Positions 33,007-41,032 of a DNA stretch of 55,337 bases are shown here, piece by piece (the stretch's first letter is position 1; each line of letters begins with the position of its first letter). Location of the stretch: contig JAYEGJ010000144.1 of NCBI GenBank assembly GCA_034658975.1, positions 1-55,337 on the forward strand, read 5' to 3'. The notes beneath the pieces are model-generated. The model had not been told where the DNA came from, did no database searches, and was given only the letters and a program-made list of their open reading frames with translations. The position numbers and the translations under genes were made by a program. The stretch comes from SZUA-217 sp034658975. Its GTDB lineage: Bacteria > Actinomycetota > Acidimicrobiia > Spongiisociales > ZC4RG35.

Positions 33007-34043
33007 CCGGCGCCTCTCATCGTGCGGAGCACGAGAACGAAGAACGGTGCCCCGAGAAACGCTGTGACAACTCCGATTGGAAGCTCTGCCGGAGCCACCA
33101 CCGTCCGGGCGGCAATATCCGCAGTCATCAGAAAAGCCGCTCCGAAGAAGATAGAGAGAGGAACGATCACCCGGTAGCTCCATCCGAAGAGCAGCCTGAC
33201 CGTGTGCGGCACGATGATGCCGACAAAGCCGATCAGCCCGCTGACCGACACCGCAGCCGCGGTGGCCAGGGTCGCCGCAATGACAACCATCGTCCTCACC
33301 CTCCCAACGCTCACGCCAAGCGCCGCAGCCTCGTCATCGCCAAGACTGAGCACGTCGAGAAGACGCCTCGCCGCCACCAGGGCGGTGAGGGAAATAAGTG
33401 CATAAGGAAGAAGCGTGACGACCTCTCCCCAGCCAACGGTGGTGAGCCGGCCGAGTATCCAGGCGTAGACCTCCCGAAGCGTCTCGACGTTCCGCTGCAA
33501 GAGGAAGGTCTGCACGGCCGTAGCGAAAGAGGCGACGGCCACTCCGGCGAGAATCAAGGAGGTGGCGCTTCGCCCGCCGACCGACCTCCCCAGCGCATAG
33601 GTCAGTGCCACAGAGGCGAGCCCTCCGGCGAATGCGAACAGCGAGACGAACCCACTGTCACCGAGCACAGCGAAGGAGATCGTCGCTCCAAGACCTGCTC
33701 CGGCGGCGATACCGAGCAGGTACGGGTCTGCAAGGGGGTTTCTGAACACCCCCTGATATGCCGCTCCGGCAGCGGCGAGAACCGCCCCCACGATCGCACC
33801 GAGCACGACTCTGGGAAGACGTATGTCGTAGAGGACCGACAACTCGACGTCGCTGAGCCCGTGCTCGACCTCGACGAGAGGCAGACCGTCTACAAGAGCA
33901 AGAAAGACATCCCCCACGCCGAGGCCGGCAGCGCCCACCAGGACTCCGAGGAGCCCAACAGCCAGCATCACCACAATGGCGATGGAAAGCGCTAGAGCGC
34001 TCAGCCTGGCCGGACGGGCATGGTTCGACGTGTCGGGAACGAT
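33003..34043 (-). CDS. btuC: FecCD/BtuC-type ABC permease
   Basis: ~346 residues, ten helices. Family marks: LYDIRLPRVVLGAIVGAVLAAAGAAYQGVFRNPLADPYLLG in the first third and the cytoplasmic loop GLIGFVGIIVPHTVRLLFG at the ATPase contact. No standard start codon fits well. The frame is open to 34178, but beyond ~34046 it overlaps the substrate-binding protein's coding end. AGGGAGG lies at the right place to initiate near 34043 (ATC, sharing the A of TGA) or at CTG 34046; a more distant GTG is also possible. The N-terminal ~15 residues are therefore uncertain. Confidence 0.85.
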   Translation of the reverse strand: MVPDTSNHARPARLSALALSIAIVVMLAVGLLGVLVGAAGLGVGDVFLALVDGLPLVEVEHGLSDVELSVLYDIRLPRVVLGAIVGAVLAAAGAAYQGVFRNPLADPYLLGIAAGAGLGATISFAVLGDSGFVSLFAFAGGLASVALTYALGRSVGGRSATSLILAGVAVASFATAVQTFLLQRNVETLREVYAWILGRLTTVGWGEVVTLLPYALISLTALVAARRLLDVLSLGDDEAAALGVSVGRVRTMVVIAATLATAAAVSVSGLIGFVGIIVPHTVRLLFGWSYRVIVPLSIFFGAAFLMTADIAARTVVAPAELPIGVVTAFLGAPFFVLVLRTMRGAG

Positions 34044-35029
34044 CAGCCTCCCTGGTAGGCGTTCAGGGCGTCTGCGATCGATTGTGCGAAGTCGACGATC
34101 CGCGGACCCCAACGCGAAGCCACATCGGAGTCGAGTTCGACGATGTTGCCTTCCTGGATCGCGCTCATGACGCCCCATCCGGAGCGCTCCGAGACTGTCT
34201 CGGCCGTCTCCCCGTACAGGACGTTGGAGAGAAAGATGATGTCGGGATCGGCGGCCACGACGAACTCCGCTGACAGTTGCGGATAGCCAAAGGCGGCGCC
34301 GACGGCGTCGGCCGGGTCGGCGACATTGACCAGCCCGAACAGACCGTAGATCTCCCCGAAAAAGGTCGACGAGGTCGCGGTGTAGAGGGTCGAGTCGATC
34401 TCGTGGTAGTAGGTGACACCCTCACCGGAGCCGACAGAGCCCGCCACCACGTCAGCGAGTTCGTGTTGGATCGCGTCGTTCGCGTCAGCCGCCCGATCGC
34501 TGTTGCCCGTTGCCACTCCAAGAGCATCTATCTGCCTGTAGACGTCGTCGATCGTGAAGGCACCGCCGTAGCTCAGCACCGGGACTCCCGCTGTCTCGAG
34601 CCCGGCGATCAGGTCACCCGGGTCGAAGGTGATGACGACGAGGTCCGGGGCCAATGACAGAATCGCCTCCAGGTTTGGGGTGAAGCCGGACAGGTCGGTC
34701 ATAGGAGCTTCGGTCGGGTAGTTCGACTGATCATCCACGGCGATCACCTGGGGACCGGCGCCGATGGCGAAGAGCATCTCGGTAGCGGTCGACGACAGCG
34801 AAATGATGGCCTCCGGCCGTGCGTCGATCGTGATCGTGCCGTTGTCGGCGTCAACGTCGACCGGGAATCCCGAGGATTCGGTGGTCGTGGTGGCTGCCAT
34901 CGTGGTGGTCGTGACTTCGATACCGGTAGTGGTCGTCGCTTGCGACTCGGTGGTCGAACTCGCCGCATTCGACGAGCTACAGGCGGCAACGGCGATCAGC
35001 AATGCCGCTGTTATCGCGGTCTTTCTCAT
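34043..35029 (-). CDS. btuF: B12/siderophore-type substrate-binding lipoprotein
   Basis: 328 residues from ATG 35029. Signal MRKTAITAALLIAVAAC with lipobox AVAAC, then a Ser/Thr-rich linker (~20-55), then the two-domain TroA/BtuF-like fold: ARPEAIISLSSTATEMLFAIGAGPQVIAVDD, LEAILSLAPDLVVI, and ADPDIIFLSN. It catches the ligand outside the cell and hands it to BtuC. It is the first gene of the operon after a cobalamin riboswitch, which settles the ligand class better than the protein does. Confidence 0.9.
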   Translation of the reverse strand: MRKTAITAALLIAVAACSSSNAASSTTESQATTTTGIEVTTTTMAATTTTESSGFPVDVDADNGTITIDARPEAIISLSSTATEMLFAIGAGPQVIAVDDQSNYPTEAPMTDLSGFTPNLEAILSLAPDLVVITFDPGDLIAGLETAGVPVLSYGGAFTIDDVYRQIDALGVATGNSDRAADANDAIQHELADVVAGSVGSGEGVTYYHEIDSTLYTATSSTFFGEIYGLFGLVNVADPADAVGAAFGYPQLSAEFVVAADPDIIFLSNVLYGETAETVSERSGWGVMSAIQEGNIVELDSDVASRWGPRIVDFAQSIADALNAYQGG

Positions 35030-35036
35030 ACAGAAA

Positions 35037-35094
35037 CATCCTCCGGCTGGAGGATGAAGAGGTGGTGGGTGAACCCACAATTCCGTCTTCATCC
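35037..35094 (-). promoter_or_regulatory. Riboswitch expression platform: alternative stems around the btuF ribosome-binding site
   Basis: Two mutually exclusive stems share the bases CATCC. Stem A: GGATGAAGA pairs with TCTTCATCC (35086-35094 and 35052-35060), enclosing a GTGGG/CCCAC hairpin (35065-35078). Stem B: CATCCTCC pairs with GGAGGATG (35049-35056 and 35037-35044, loop of four), burying the GGAGG ribosome-binding site that lies 10 bases before the btuF ATG. Forming A frees the site, forming B hides it, a classic translational OFF switch. Confidence 0.7.
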
Positions 35095-35107
35095 GAGACT
35101 TTCTCGT

Positions 35108-35245
35108 GACCCAGAGGACAGGCGACCTGACTCGTCCCCGTTAGGGGCTTGACAGTTGCGGGACAGTTCCGGGATCTAACCGGATTCGCTGGCCTCCGAG
35201 CACCCGTCGGTAGTGACAGGCAACGCCAACCTTAGTGGCCGGCAC
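35108..35245 (-). ncRNA. Cobalamin riboswitch aptamer
   Basis: On the minus strand the leader contains the conserved cobalamin-aptamer pieces in order: GGTGCTCGG, CCAGCGAATCCGG, the core CCCGCAACTGT (35152-35162) and the closing GAGTCAGGTCGCCTGTC, with a CCCCTAACGGGG hairpin between the last two. This matches the actinobacterial B12-element layout (established family). It lies directly upstream of the btuFCD-cobO operon. Ends are approximate. Confidence 0.8.
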
Positions 35246-35274
35246 GAGGGCATCGAGCGGTGACAGCCTTGGAG

Positions 35275-36627
35275 CTAGGTGTCAACCGTGTAGAGATTCA
35301 TGGGCTGCGCGACATTCTTGAGAGTTCTCTCACCAAGAGCGGACATCGATAGACCCGGCTTGTTCCTCACATTGGTGCATACGACCTCGGAAATGCCGAT
35401 CTGACCCGACTCGACTTCGCTTTGAATACGTGACGCGATATTCACGCCGTCGCCATGGACGTCGCCGTCGGCTTCGACTACCTCTCCAAGATGGATACCA
35501 ACGCGGACATCGAAACGGTCGTCTTTGGCCACAGCTCGCTGAACGTCCCGAGCGCCGGCGACAGCACCAGAGGCAGAGTCGAAACTGGCCAACAAGCCGT
35601 CGCCCAGCCTCTTGAGCAGCCGGCCGCCGTGAGCGGAGAAGGCCTTGAGGTGGATCTCTTCATTGGCTTCGATGATTTCAAGAGTGGCCGCCTCGTCGTT
35701 ACCCATCAACGAGGTGAACCCGACGATGTCAGAGAAGAAGATCGCGGCGAGTTTGCGCTCCTGCATGTGAGAGCCAGTTGACCGAATGGCCTCGTCGAGA
35801 AAGTGACGCTTTCCCCGCGTCGCGCTTCGGTACTCGTCCTTGGACAGGATGTTCTCATCAAGCTCGAATTCGGTTTTCAGAAGGTTGTCGATGAAAGCGT
35901 TCAACCGCCGCTCATCAGAGGCGGCGGCGTCTCTAATGAAGTGAGTGTCGATGTTGATGCAAAGCGCACCCACCAGCCCGTACTCAGGACGGAAGATCGG
36001 AACGGTGGTGCACTTGAATTGCCTCGATCCGATGTTGAGCTCGTAGTTGACCTTGTCCTCGCCTCGCTGCCGACGCGTCTTCAGATCCAGAACGAGATTG
36101 GTCGCTCCGCTTCCGACCGACCGGCCAGTGACCTCACCGTTCTCAATGGCGACGAGCGATCGAGCCGGATTGACGAGATTATGAAGAAGGACTTCGATAC
36201 CGGTGTTGGGGAACGACCTGCCGATCTGGCTCACGAGACGCCGGTAGTTCTCCAGATAGGCGTCATTGTCCGACACGATCGCGTCACCGTCGTACATCGA
36301 GTAGAGCCTCTTGTAGCTCTCCAGTTCTCCACTCGAGAACGTGTCACGAACAAGATTCTGTTCGCCGATAACCACCAACTCGCGGGCTGCCGGATCATTC
36401 CGTTCTTCAAGGAAATGCTCGACCGCGTGGTTGAAGCCCTCGGCGTCGAATTCCACATGTCCGTTCTCGTTGATGACGAATGGGTAGAAGTCGTATTCCT
36501 CGAGCCGACGCGATTGGCCAGCCTGCACGTTGGCGACGGCCCGGACCGACCGTCTTCCGATCCAAAAGGTGATAATCCCCACGGCCAGCGCCGTTCCCAG
36601 CACTATTCCCAAAACACCGATGTCCAT
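35275..36627 (-). CDS. YheO-PAS / class III nucleotide cyclase membrane protein
   Basis: 450 residues. One N-terminal helix (VLGIVLGTALAVGIITFWIG, ~5-24) anchors it. Middle: a YheO-like PAS domain, with ARSLVAIENGEVTGRSVGSG (~164-183) and YGLVGALCINID. C-terminal: class III adenylate/guanylate cyclase catalytic domain, with the metal Asp residues in FFSDIVGFTSLMGND and RLGDGLLASFD, and VGIHLGEVVEADGDVHGDGVNIASRI. It likely makes cAMP or cGMP in the cytoplasm in response to a ligand bound by the PAS domain. Monocistronic; the divergent upstream leader of ~100 bases shows no obvious motif. Confidence 0.88.
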   Translation of the reverse strand: MDIGVLGIVLGTALAVGIITFWIGRRSVRAVANVQAGQSRRLEEYDFYPFVINENGHVEFDAEGFNHAVEHFLEERNDPAARELVVIGEQNLVRDTFSSGELESYKRLYSMYDGDAIVSDNDAYLENYRRLVSQIGRSFPNTGIEVLLHNLVNPARSLVAIENGEVTGRSVGSGATNLVLDLKTRRQRGEDKVNYELNIGSRQFKCTTVPIFRPEYGLVGALCINIDTHFIRDAAASDERRLNAFIDNLLKTEFELDENILSKDEYRSATRGKRHFLDEAIRSTGSHMQERKLAAIFFSDIVGFTSLMGNDEAATLEIIEANEEIHLKAFSAHGGRLLKRLGDGLLASFDSASGAVAGARDVQRAVAKDDRFDVRVGIHLGEVVEADGDVHGDGVNIASRIQSEVESGQIGISEVVCTNVRNKPGLSMSALGERTLKNVAQPMNLYTVDT

Positions 36628-36739
36628 TGACCTCTCTCCGCCGAGACACGACGACTATACGCCCCGCCGTCGGCGCTCATTAGTGTCGAGCCACCTCTTT
36701 ACCTATGGGAACGCCGCTTTCGCCAGCACGGCCCGCGAC

Positions 36740-37828
36740 CTAGTTGAGGTCGGCCGGCCTCGTCCCGAAAGTCACGCTCATCGTGAGATCCTCGCCGTCG
36801 CGGATCAGGTCTAGTTCGACCGTCTCTCCCGGTTGGAAGGTTCGGATCTGAGCAGACAGGTCCCCGATTCCGAGTACCTCGACACCGCCGATCGACACAA
36901 TCACGTCACCGGTTTCGATTCCGGCCTCTGACGCCGCCGTATCCGGGAAGACCTCGATGATGAGAGCGCCCGCTTGACCTTGGACGGCTGCTTCGCCGCT
37001 GATGCCCAGGAAGGCCGTCTCAATGGCTTCGCCGGAGACGATGGCGGCGGCATAGGTCATGGCCGTGTCGGCGGGCACGGCGAATCCGACGCCGGCGTTC
37101 TCACCGGACGTCGTGAAGATGGAAACGTTGATCCCGATGACCTGCCCGTTGCGATCGACGAGAGGGCCACCAGAATTACCAGGATTGATCGCAGCATCGG
37201 TCTGGACCATCGAGATGCAGGCCTCGGTCTCGGATGAGCAGTTGGTCTGGTTGATGGCCGAAACGATCCCGGCGGTAACTGTCGAATCGAGATTCCATGG
37301 GCTGCCGATGGCCACCGCCAACTGACCCACGCGGGCCTCTGCCTGGTTGAACTCCGCAGCTTCCAGGCCTGTTCTATCGACCTGGACGACGGCGATGTCC
37401 ACCTCGGTGTTGAGCCCCACAACCGAGCCCTCGACGATCTCACCGTTGGGGAGACGAATTGTCACGCTCTCATCGCCTTCGACGACATGGGCGGCCGTCA
37501 TTATCAGCCCTGTCGAGTCGTAGATGACCCCGGAACCGATACCCGTCGAAGTCTGGATATGGACCACCGAAGGGAGGATGACTTCGGCGGCGTCGGCGAT
37601 CGGCTCCTCACCGGAGATGAACGACGGTGCCTCGACTTCAACATTCGCCACGGTGGTGGTGGTCGTAGCTGCGGGTGCCGCAATCTCGTTAGCACCGGGG
37701 TCGTTTCCGGGAGGCGAAAGCCAGTAGATGGCAGCCACGAGCACTGCAACGCCGGCGAAATAGGCGAGCCCAAAGAAGAGACCGCCTCGCTTTTTCTTGT
37801 TTTCGTGTCCTGTCATCTCTTCGCTCAT
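36740..37828 (-). CDS. HtrA/DegP-type serine protease with PDZ domain
   Basis: 362 residues from ATG 37828 (an upstream TTG at 37843 is less likely; AGGTAG sits just before the ATG). Lys-rich cytoplasmic tail, one helix (FFGLAYFAGVAVLVAAIYW), a Thr-rich linker, then the trypsin-like domain with His114 (MTAAHVV), Asp144 (TEVDIAVV) and Ser219 (NPGNSGGPL), and one C-terminal PDZ domain (about 265-355; GIETGDVIVSIGG). An extracytoplasmic quality-control protease. The two Cys in NCSSETEACIS may form a disulfide. Lies 60 bases downstream of the histidine-kinase gene on the same strand. Confidence 0.93.
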   Translation of the reverse strand: MSEEMTGHENKKKRGGLFFGLAYFAGVAVLVAAIYWLSPPGNDPGANEIAAPAATTTTTVANVEVEAPSFISGEEPIADAAEVILPSVVHIQTSTGIGSGVIYDSTGLIMTAAHVVEGDESVTIRLPNGEIVEGSVVGLNTEVDIAVVQVDRTGLEAAEFNQAEARVGQLAVAIGSPWNLDSTVTAGIVSAINQTNCSSETEACISMVQTDAAINPGNSGGPLVDRNGQVIGINVSIFTTSGENAGVGFAVPADTAMTYAAAIVSGEAIETAFLGISGEAAVQGQAGALIIEVFPDTAASEAGIETGDVIVSIGGVEVLGIGDLSAQIRTFQPGETVELDLIRDGEDLTMSVTFGTRPADLN

Positions 37829-37888
37829 GTGGCTACCTGGCAATGGCCACCGTAGGTGTCAACCAATAAGAAGCCCCTAAACCTTCCG

Positions 37889-39040
37889 TTAAAGATTCGT
37901 AAAGGGCGACGTGTCCGGATGATCCCCTGCGCCCTCCTCGAGAGGAAGCCAGATGACCATGGTCGTCCCAATGCCGTCCCTACCTGCAAACGACGACAAG
38001 GTTCCGCCGTGGGCCTCGGCAATCTGGGTCACTATCGACAAACCGAGGCCGACCCTGTTGTCGTCATTCTCAGGCAGGCCGGGACCGGAATCCTGAACAC
38101 CCAACCAGGCCCATCCGGCCGCGACCCCTGCTCCGAGAAGAATGACCGATCCATCGGGTGCCGCTCGATAGGCGTTGTCGACCAGATTCGAAAGGGCCCG
38201 GTCGAGCGACACCTCGACACCGCTCACCGTCGTTGGTGAAACCGAAACCTGAACGTCGAGACCCTTCTCGGCGGCGAACGGCTCGATCTCGGAGGCGTTG
38301 GCCTTCACAAGAGCAGCAAGATCGACTGCCACAGCCCTGGCACGCCCGGTCTGCAACCGTGCCGCCGCCAACAGCCCGTCGATCATCGCCGACATCTTCT
38401 CGGCATTCCTCTTGATGATCCCGCCCGCCTTGGACCAGTCGTCGAGAGAGGCTCCGTCGTCGGCGGCAACCAATTCGACATTGGACCGGATCACAGTGAG
38501 CGGTGTTCTCAGATCGTGACTGGTGTCTGCGAGAAACTGCCTCTGGGCCGTGAACGCCGAGTCGAGACGCTCCAGCATGCTGTCGAAGGTGTCGGCCAGG
38601 CGGGTCAGCTCATCATCCGGACCGTCGAGACCGATTCGACGGCTTAGATCCGACGCCTGGATCTCCCTGGCGACATTGGTGATCTCCTCGACCGGCTTGA
38701 GGACACGTCCCGACATGACCCAACCGACAATGATGCTGAGGAGAAAAAGAGCGATGAGAGCGATCAGGGTGAACTGGGCTACCTCGTTGAGCACGACCTC
38801 TTTGTAGATCGACTCGATCGCCCGGACCTCGACCTCGCGGAACTCGGGCATCACCACCAACTCACCGCTATCGAGCACAATCCGCTGGCCCGTCCGGATA
38901 TGGGCCATCATCGTCTGGGACTGCAGATCGCGTTGCAGTAACCAATAGACGAGCCCGAGCAGGCCGCCACCGAGCCCGAACACCACGGCCGAGTACTGCA
39001 CTGAAAGCCGAAATCGAATCGACTGGAAACTCACCGTCAT
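37889..39040 (-). CDS. Sensor histidine kinase
   Basis: 383 residues: helix 1 (VVFGLGGGLLGLVYWLL), a ~50-residue extracytoplasmic loop, helix 2 (FTLIALIALFLLSIIVGWVM), HAMP, then HisKA with the phospho-acceptor His175 in ADTSHDLRTPLTVIR, and HATPase with DRALSNLVDNAYRA (N box), VQDSGPGLP (G1) and VGLGLSIVTQIAEAHGG (G2). Its ATG overlaps the stop of the response-regulator gene. Together with the HtrA gene it may form an envelope-stress unit (inference). Confidence 0.93.
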   Translation of the reverse strand: MTVSFQSIRFRLSVQYSAVVFGLGGGLLGLVYWLLQRDLQSQTMMAHIRTGQRIVLDSGELVVMPEFREVEVRAIESIYKEVVLNEVAQFTLIALIALFLLSIIVGWVMSGRVLKPVEEITNVAREIQASDLSRRIGLDGPDDELTRLADTFDSMLERLDSAFTAQRQFLADTSHDLRTPLTVIRSNVELVAADDGASLDDWSKAGGIIKRNAEKMSAMIDGLLAAARLQTGRARAVAVDLAALVKANASEIEPFAAEKGLDVQVSVSPTTVSGVEVSLDRALSNLVDNAYRAAPDGSVILLGAGVAAGWAWLGVQDSGPGLPENDDNRVGLGLSIVTQIAEAHGGTLSSFAGRDGIGTTMVIWLPLEEGAGDHPDTSPFTNL

Positions 39041-39711
39041 TCGTCCAGCCGATAACCCCGGCCCGGGATCGTGGTGATGAGTGGCGGCTCACCGAGTTTC
39101 TTCCGGAGGTTGGAGACCGTGACGCGAACGACGTTGGTGAACGGGTCCGTCATCTCATCCCAAACGTGCTCCAGGAGATGGTCCTGGCTCATGACCAAGC
39201 CCGGGTTCGCCATGAAGTAGTTCAGGAGGGCGAACTCCTTGGCCGTTAGTTCGAGAGCCGCCTGGTCCCGGGTGGCTTCGAAGCGTGCGGGGTCGAGCCG
39301 GAGAGGGCCGACAGACAAAACCGGGCTGGCGTCCGAATCACGGCGGAGAAGGGCCCGCACCCGCGCCGACAATTCGTCGAAGGAGAATGGCTTGACCAGG
39401 TAGTCATCGGCGCCCGAATCGAGCCCGGCAACCCTGTCCTCTACGTCGTCGCGGGCTGTGAGCATGAGGATCCGCGGCCGGTCTCCCTCCAACGTCGGCA
39501 GGTCGCCCGCCACCAGTGCACGGCAAAGATCGAGCCCCGAGCCATCGGGCAGATTCCAGTCCAACACGGCGAGGTCGTACCCAGAACTCCGCAGCTTGAT
39601 GTCCGCGTCGAGGGCGGTCATTGCGATGTCCACGGCATGGCCGTCACGTCGGAGCCCGCGGGCTATGACGTCGGCAAGATCCGGCTCGTCTTCGACTACA
39701 AGTAAACGCAC
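39037..39711 (-). CDS. OmpR/PhoB-family response regulator
   Basis: 224 residues, GTG start at 39711 with GGAGGGTT before it. Receiver: acidic pocket VVEDEPDLAD, phospho-acceptor Asp51 in LAVLDWNLPDGSG, conserved Lys in DYLVKPFSFDEL. C-terminal winged helix: ELTAKEFALLNYFMANPGLV, then VWDEMTDPFTNVVRVTVSNLRKKLG. Partner of the kinase encoded immediately downstream. Target genes are not shown by the sequence, but HtrA and the efflux operon at 41.0-45.1 kb are candidates. Confidence 0.93.
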   Translation of the reverse strand: MRLLVVEDEPDLADVIARGLRRDGHAVDIAMTALDADIKLRSSGYDLAVLDWNLPDGSGLDLCRALVAGDLPTLEGDRPRILMLTARDDVEDRVAGLDSGADDYLVKPFSFDELSARVRALLRRDSDASPVLSVGPLRLDPARFEATRDQAALELTAKEFALLNYFMANPGLVMSQDHLLEHVWDEMTDPFTNVVRVTVSNLRKKLGEPPLITTIPGRGYRLDE

Positions 39712-39812
39712 AACCCTCCGAAACTAGGCGACCTGAGTTAATGAGCAAATAAACGCCGATTCCCGGCAGTCCCGCGCAAGTATGGCTTTCCGGCCTACGG
39801 ATTTGGCAACCT

Positions 39813-39885
39813 TTGGCCGATAGAGGGAGTCGGAGATGGAGAGTTGGTCGTAACGTCCATCACTCCGCTTGATAGTTGGCCGATA
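39813..39885. repeat. 10-bp direct repeat TTGGCCGATA x2 in the leader of the next gene
   Basis: TTGGCCGATA occurs at 39813-39822 and 39876-39885, 63 bases apart, in the 212-base gap between the response-regulator gene and the small membrane-protein gene. The gap has several GC-rich inverted segments (TATGGCTTTCCGGCCTACGG, for example), so it may be a structured leader or carry regulator sites. Confidence 0.3.
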
Positions 39886-39923
39886 ATCCCTTAGAACCAC
39901 CAGATAACCCCCGGAGAGAATTC

Positions 39924-40184
39924 TTGGACCCTTCAACACTCGAGGCCCTCGCCATCGTCGGCGGCGCGGGCGCCATTGCCGGCCTGATCGGCGGCTTCTT
40001 CGCCGGAGCCGACAACCTCTTTGGCGCAATCCTGATGGGAATCATTGGCGGCATCTCGGCCGCGGCAATCCTCCGCATCGCCGGAGCGCCACCCATCTAT
40101 GGAGTCGGCGACGACTTCTCGGTGGTGTGGGGAGCCGCCGGTGGCCTCCTTCTCGGATTTGTGGTCGGCACCTCCAATACGTAG
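39924..40184 (+). CDS. Small glycine-rich membrane protein
   Basis: 86 residues from TTG 39924 with GGAGAG before it; an upstream TTG at 39876 would add 16 polar residues. Two or three helices with glycine zippers (IVGGAGAIAGLIGGFFAGAD, LMGIIGGISAAAILRIAG, WGAAGGLLLGFVVG). No family with a known function recognised. Its end overlaps the likely start of the M15 peptidase gene by 26 bases, so the two are probably co-transcribed. Confidence 0.55.
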   Translation: MDPSTLEALAIVGGAGAIAGLIGGFFAGADNLFGAILMGIIGGISAAAILRIAGAPPIYGVGDDFSVVWGAAGGLLLGFVVGTSNT

Positions 40185-40935
40185 CCGTCTCGGCCTGACC
40201 TTCCTGATCGCGGGTCTTGTCGCATCTGCCTGTTCTGACACCTCGACTCAGCCGGGCGACAATGTGCAAGCCCGGCCCGAGTCGGTCGAATCGGTATCGA
40301 CCACGCTTGCCGAGGAAGCCCCAACGATCCCCTCGAGTACGACGTCGACATCAACCACGACCACAACACTCCCAATGTTCCACGGAGCAATCGAGAACGT
40401 GGATTCTGCTCGGTTGGGCCACTCGTGGCGAGAGGGTTGCCCGGTGGAGCCTGGTGATCTCCGTCTGATCACGTTGACCCATCTGGATTTCGACGGAGCT
40501 GCCCAAACCGGCGAGCTGATCGTCCACAAGGACTCATCCAACGAGATGCTGGAGGTATTCCAGGCGTTGTTCGAAGCGGGCTATCCGATCGAGAGCATGG
40601 TTCCAATTGGCAGTCTTCCCGTGGACGCAGAGGACGAGGCCGAATATTCCAACACCTCAGGCTTCAACTGCCGCGTAGTGGAAGGCACCGACCGTTGGTC
40701 CGAGCACGCATACGGACGGGCGATCGACCTCAATCCCCACCTGAACCCATTCGTCACCGCCGACGCCATCTGGCCGGCCGGCTCGGAGAGGTACGTCGAC
40801 CGGGGACTGGACGAAACAGGAATGATCAACGGGGGCGACGTGGTGGTCACCGCCTTCCAGGCAATTGGCTGGGGGTGGGGAGGCGATTGGCGCTCATTGA
40901 AGGACTACCACCACTTCTCCGCGACAGGCCGTTGA
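40159..40935 (+). CDS. M15-type D,D-carboxypeptidase-like lipoprotein
   Basis: ~258 residues; the best start in this frame is TTG 40159. Lipoprotein signal GLTFLIAGLVASAC, then a Ser/Thr-rich linker (TSTSTTTTTLP). The catalytic domain has SEHAYGRAIDLNPHLNP (His and Asp zinc ligands, ~190) and DYHHFSATG at the end, where the second His completes the site of VanY/M15 peptidases. It would trim peptidoglycan peptides on the outer face. Start codon and translation signal are weak, so the N-terminus is uncertain. Confidence 0.7.
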   Translation: MWSAPPIRSRLGLTFLIAGLVASACSDTSTQPGDNVQARPESVESVSTTLAEEAPTIPSSTTSTSTTTTTLPMFHGAIENVDSARLGHSWREGCPVEPGDLRLITLTHLDFDGAAQTGELIVHKDSSNEMLEVFQALFEAGYPIESMVPIGSLPVDAEDEAEYSNTSGFNCRVVEGTDRWSEHAYGRAIDLNPHLNPFVTADAIWPAGSERYVDRGLDETGMINGGDVVVTAFQAIGWGWGGDWRSLKDYHHFSATGR

Positions 40936-40994
40936 GCCAGACCCATCTTCACAATCCTCCATGGGCTCTTTACAAATAGCTTTCACTTTCTTCC

Positions 40995-41000
40995 GATAAT
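40995..41000 (+). promoter_or_regulatory. Probable -10 element of the efflux operon
   Basis: GATAAT at 40995-41000 lies 33 bases before the lipoprotein ATG in an unusually A/T-rich stretch. A TTTACA at 40969-40974 is a possible -35, but its spacing (20 bases) is long, so the -35 assignment is weak. Confidence 0.35.
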
Positions 41001-41032
41001 GGAGGCATCTGCCCATACCCAGGATTGAATCA

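Noticed and set aside
39712..39923. c-di-GMP-I (GEMM) riboswitch before the small membrane-protein gene
   Set aside because: A few words look similar, but the ordered conserved core could not be found.
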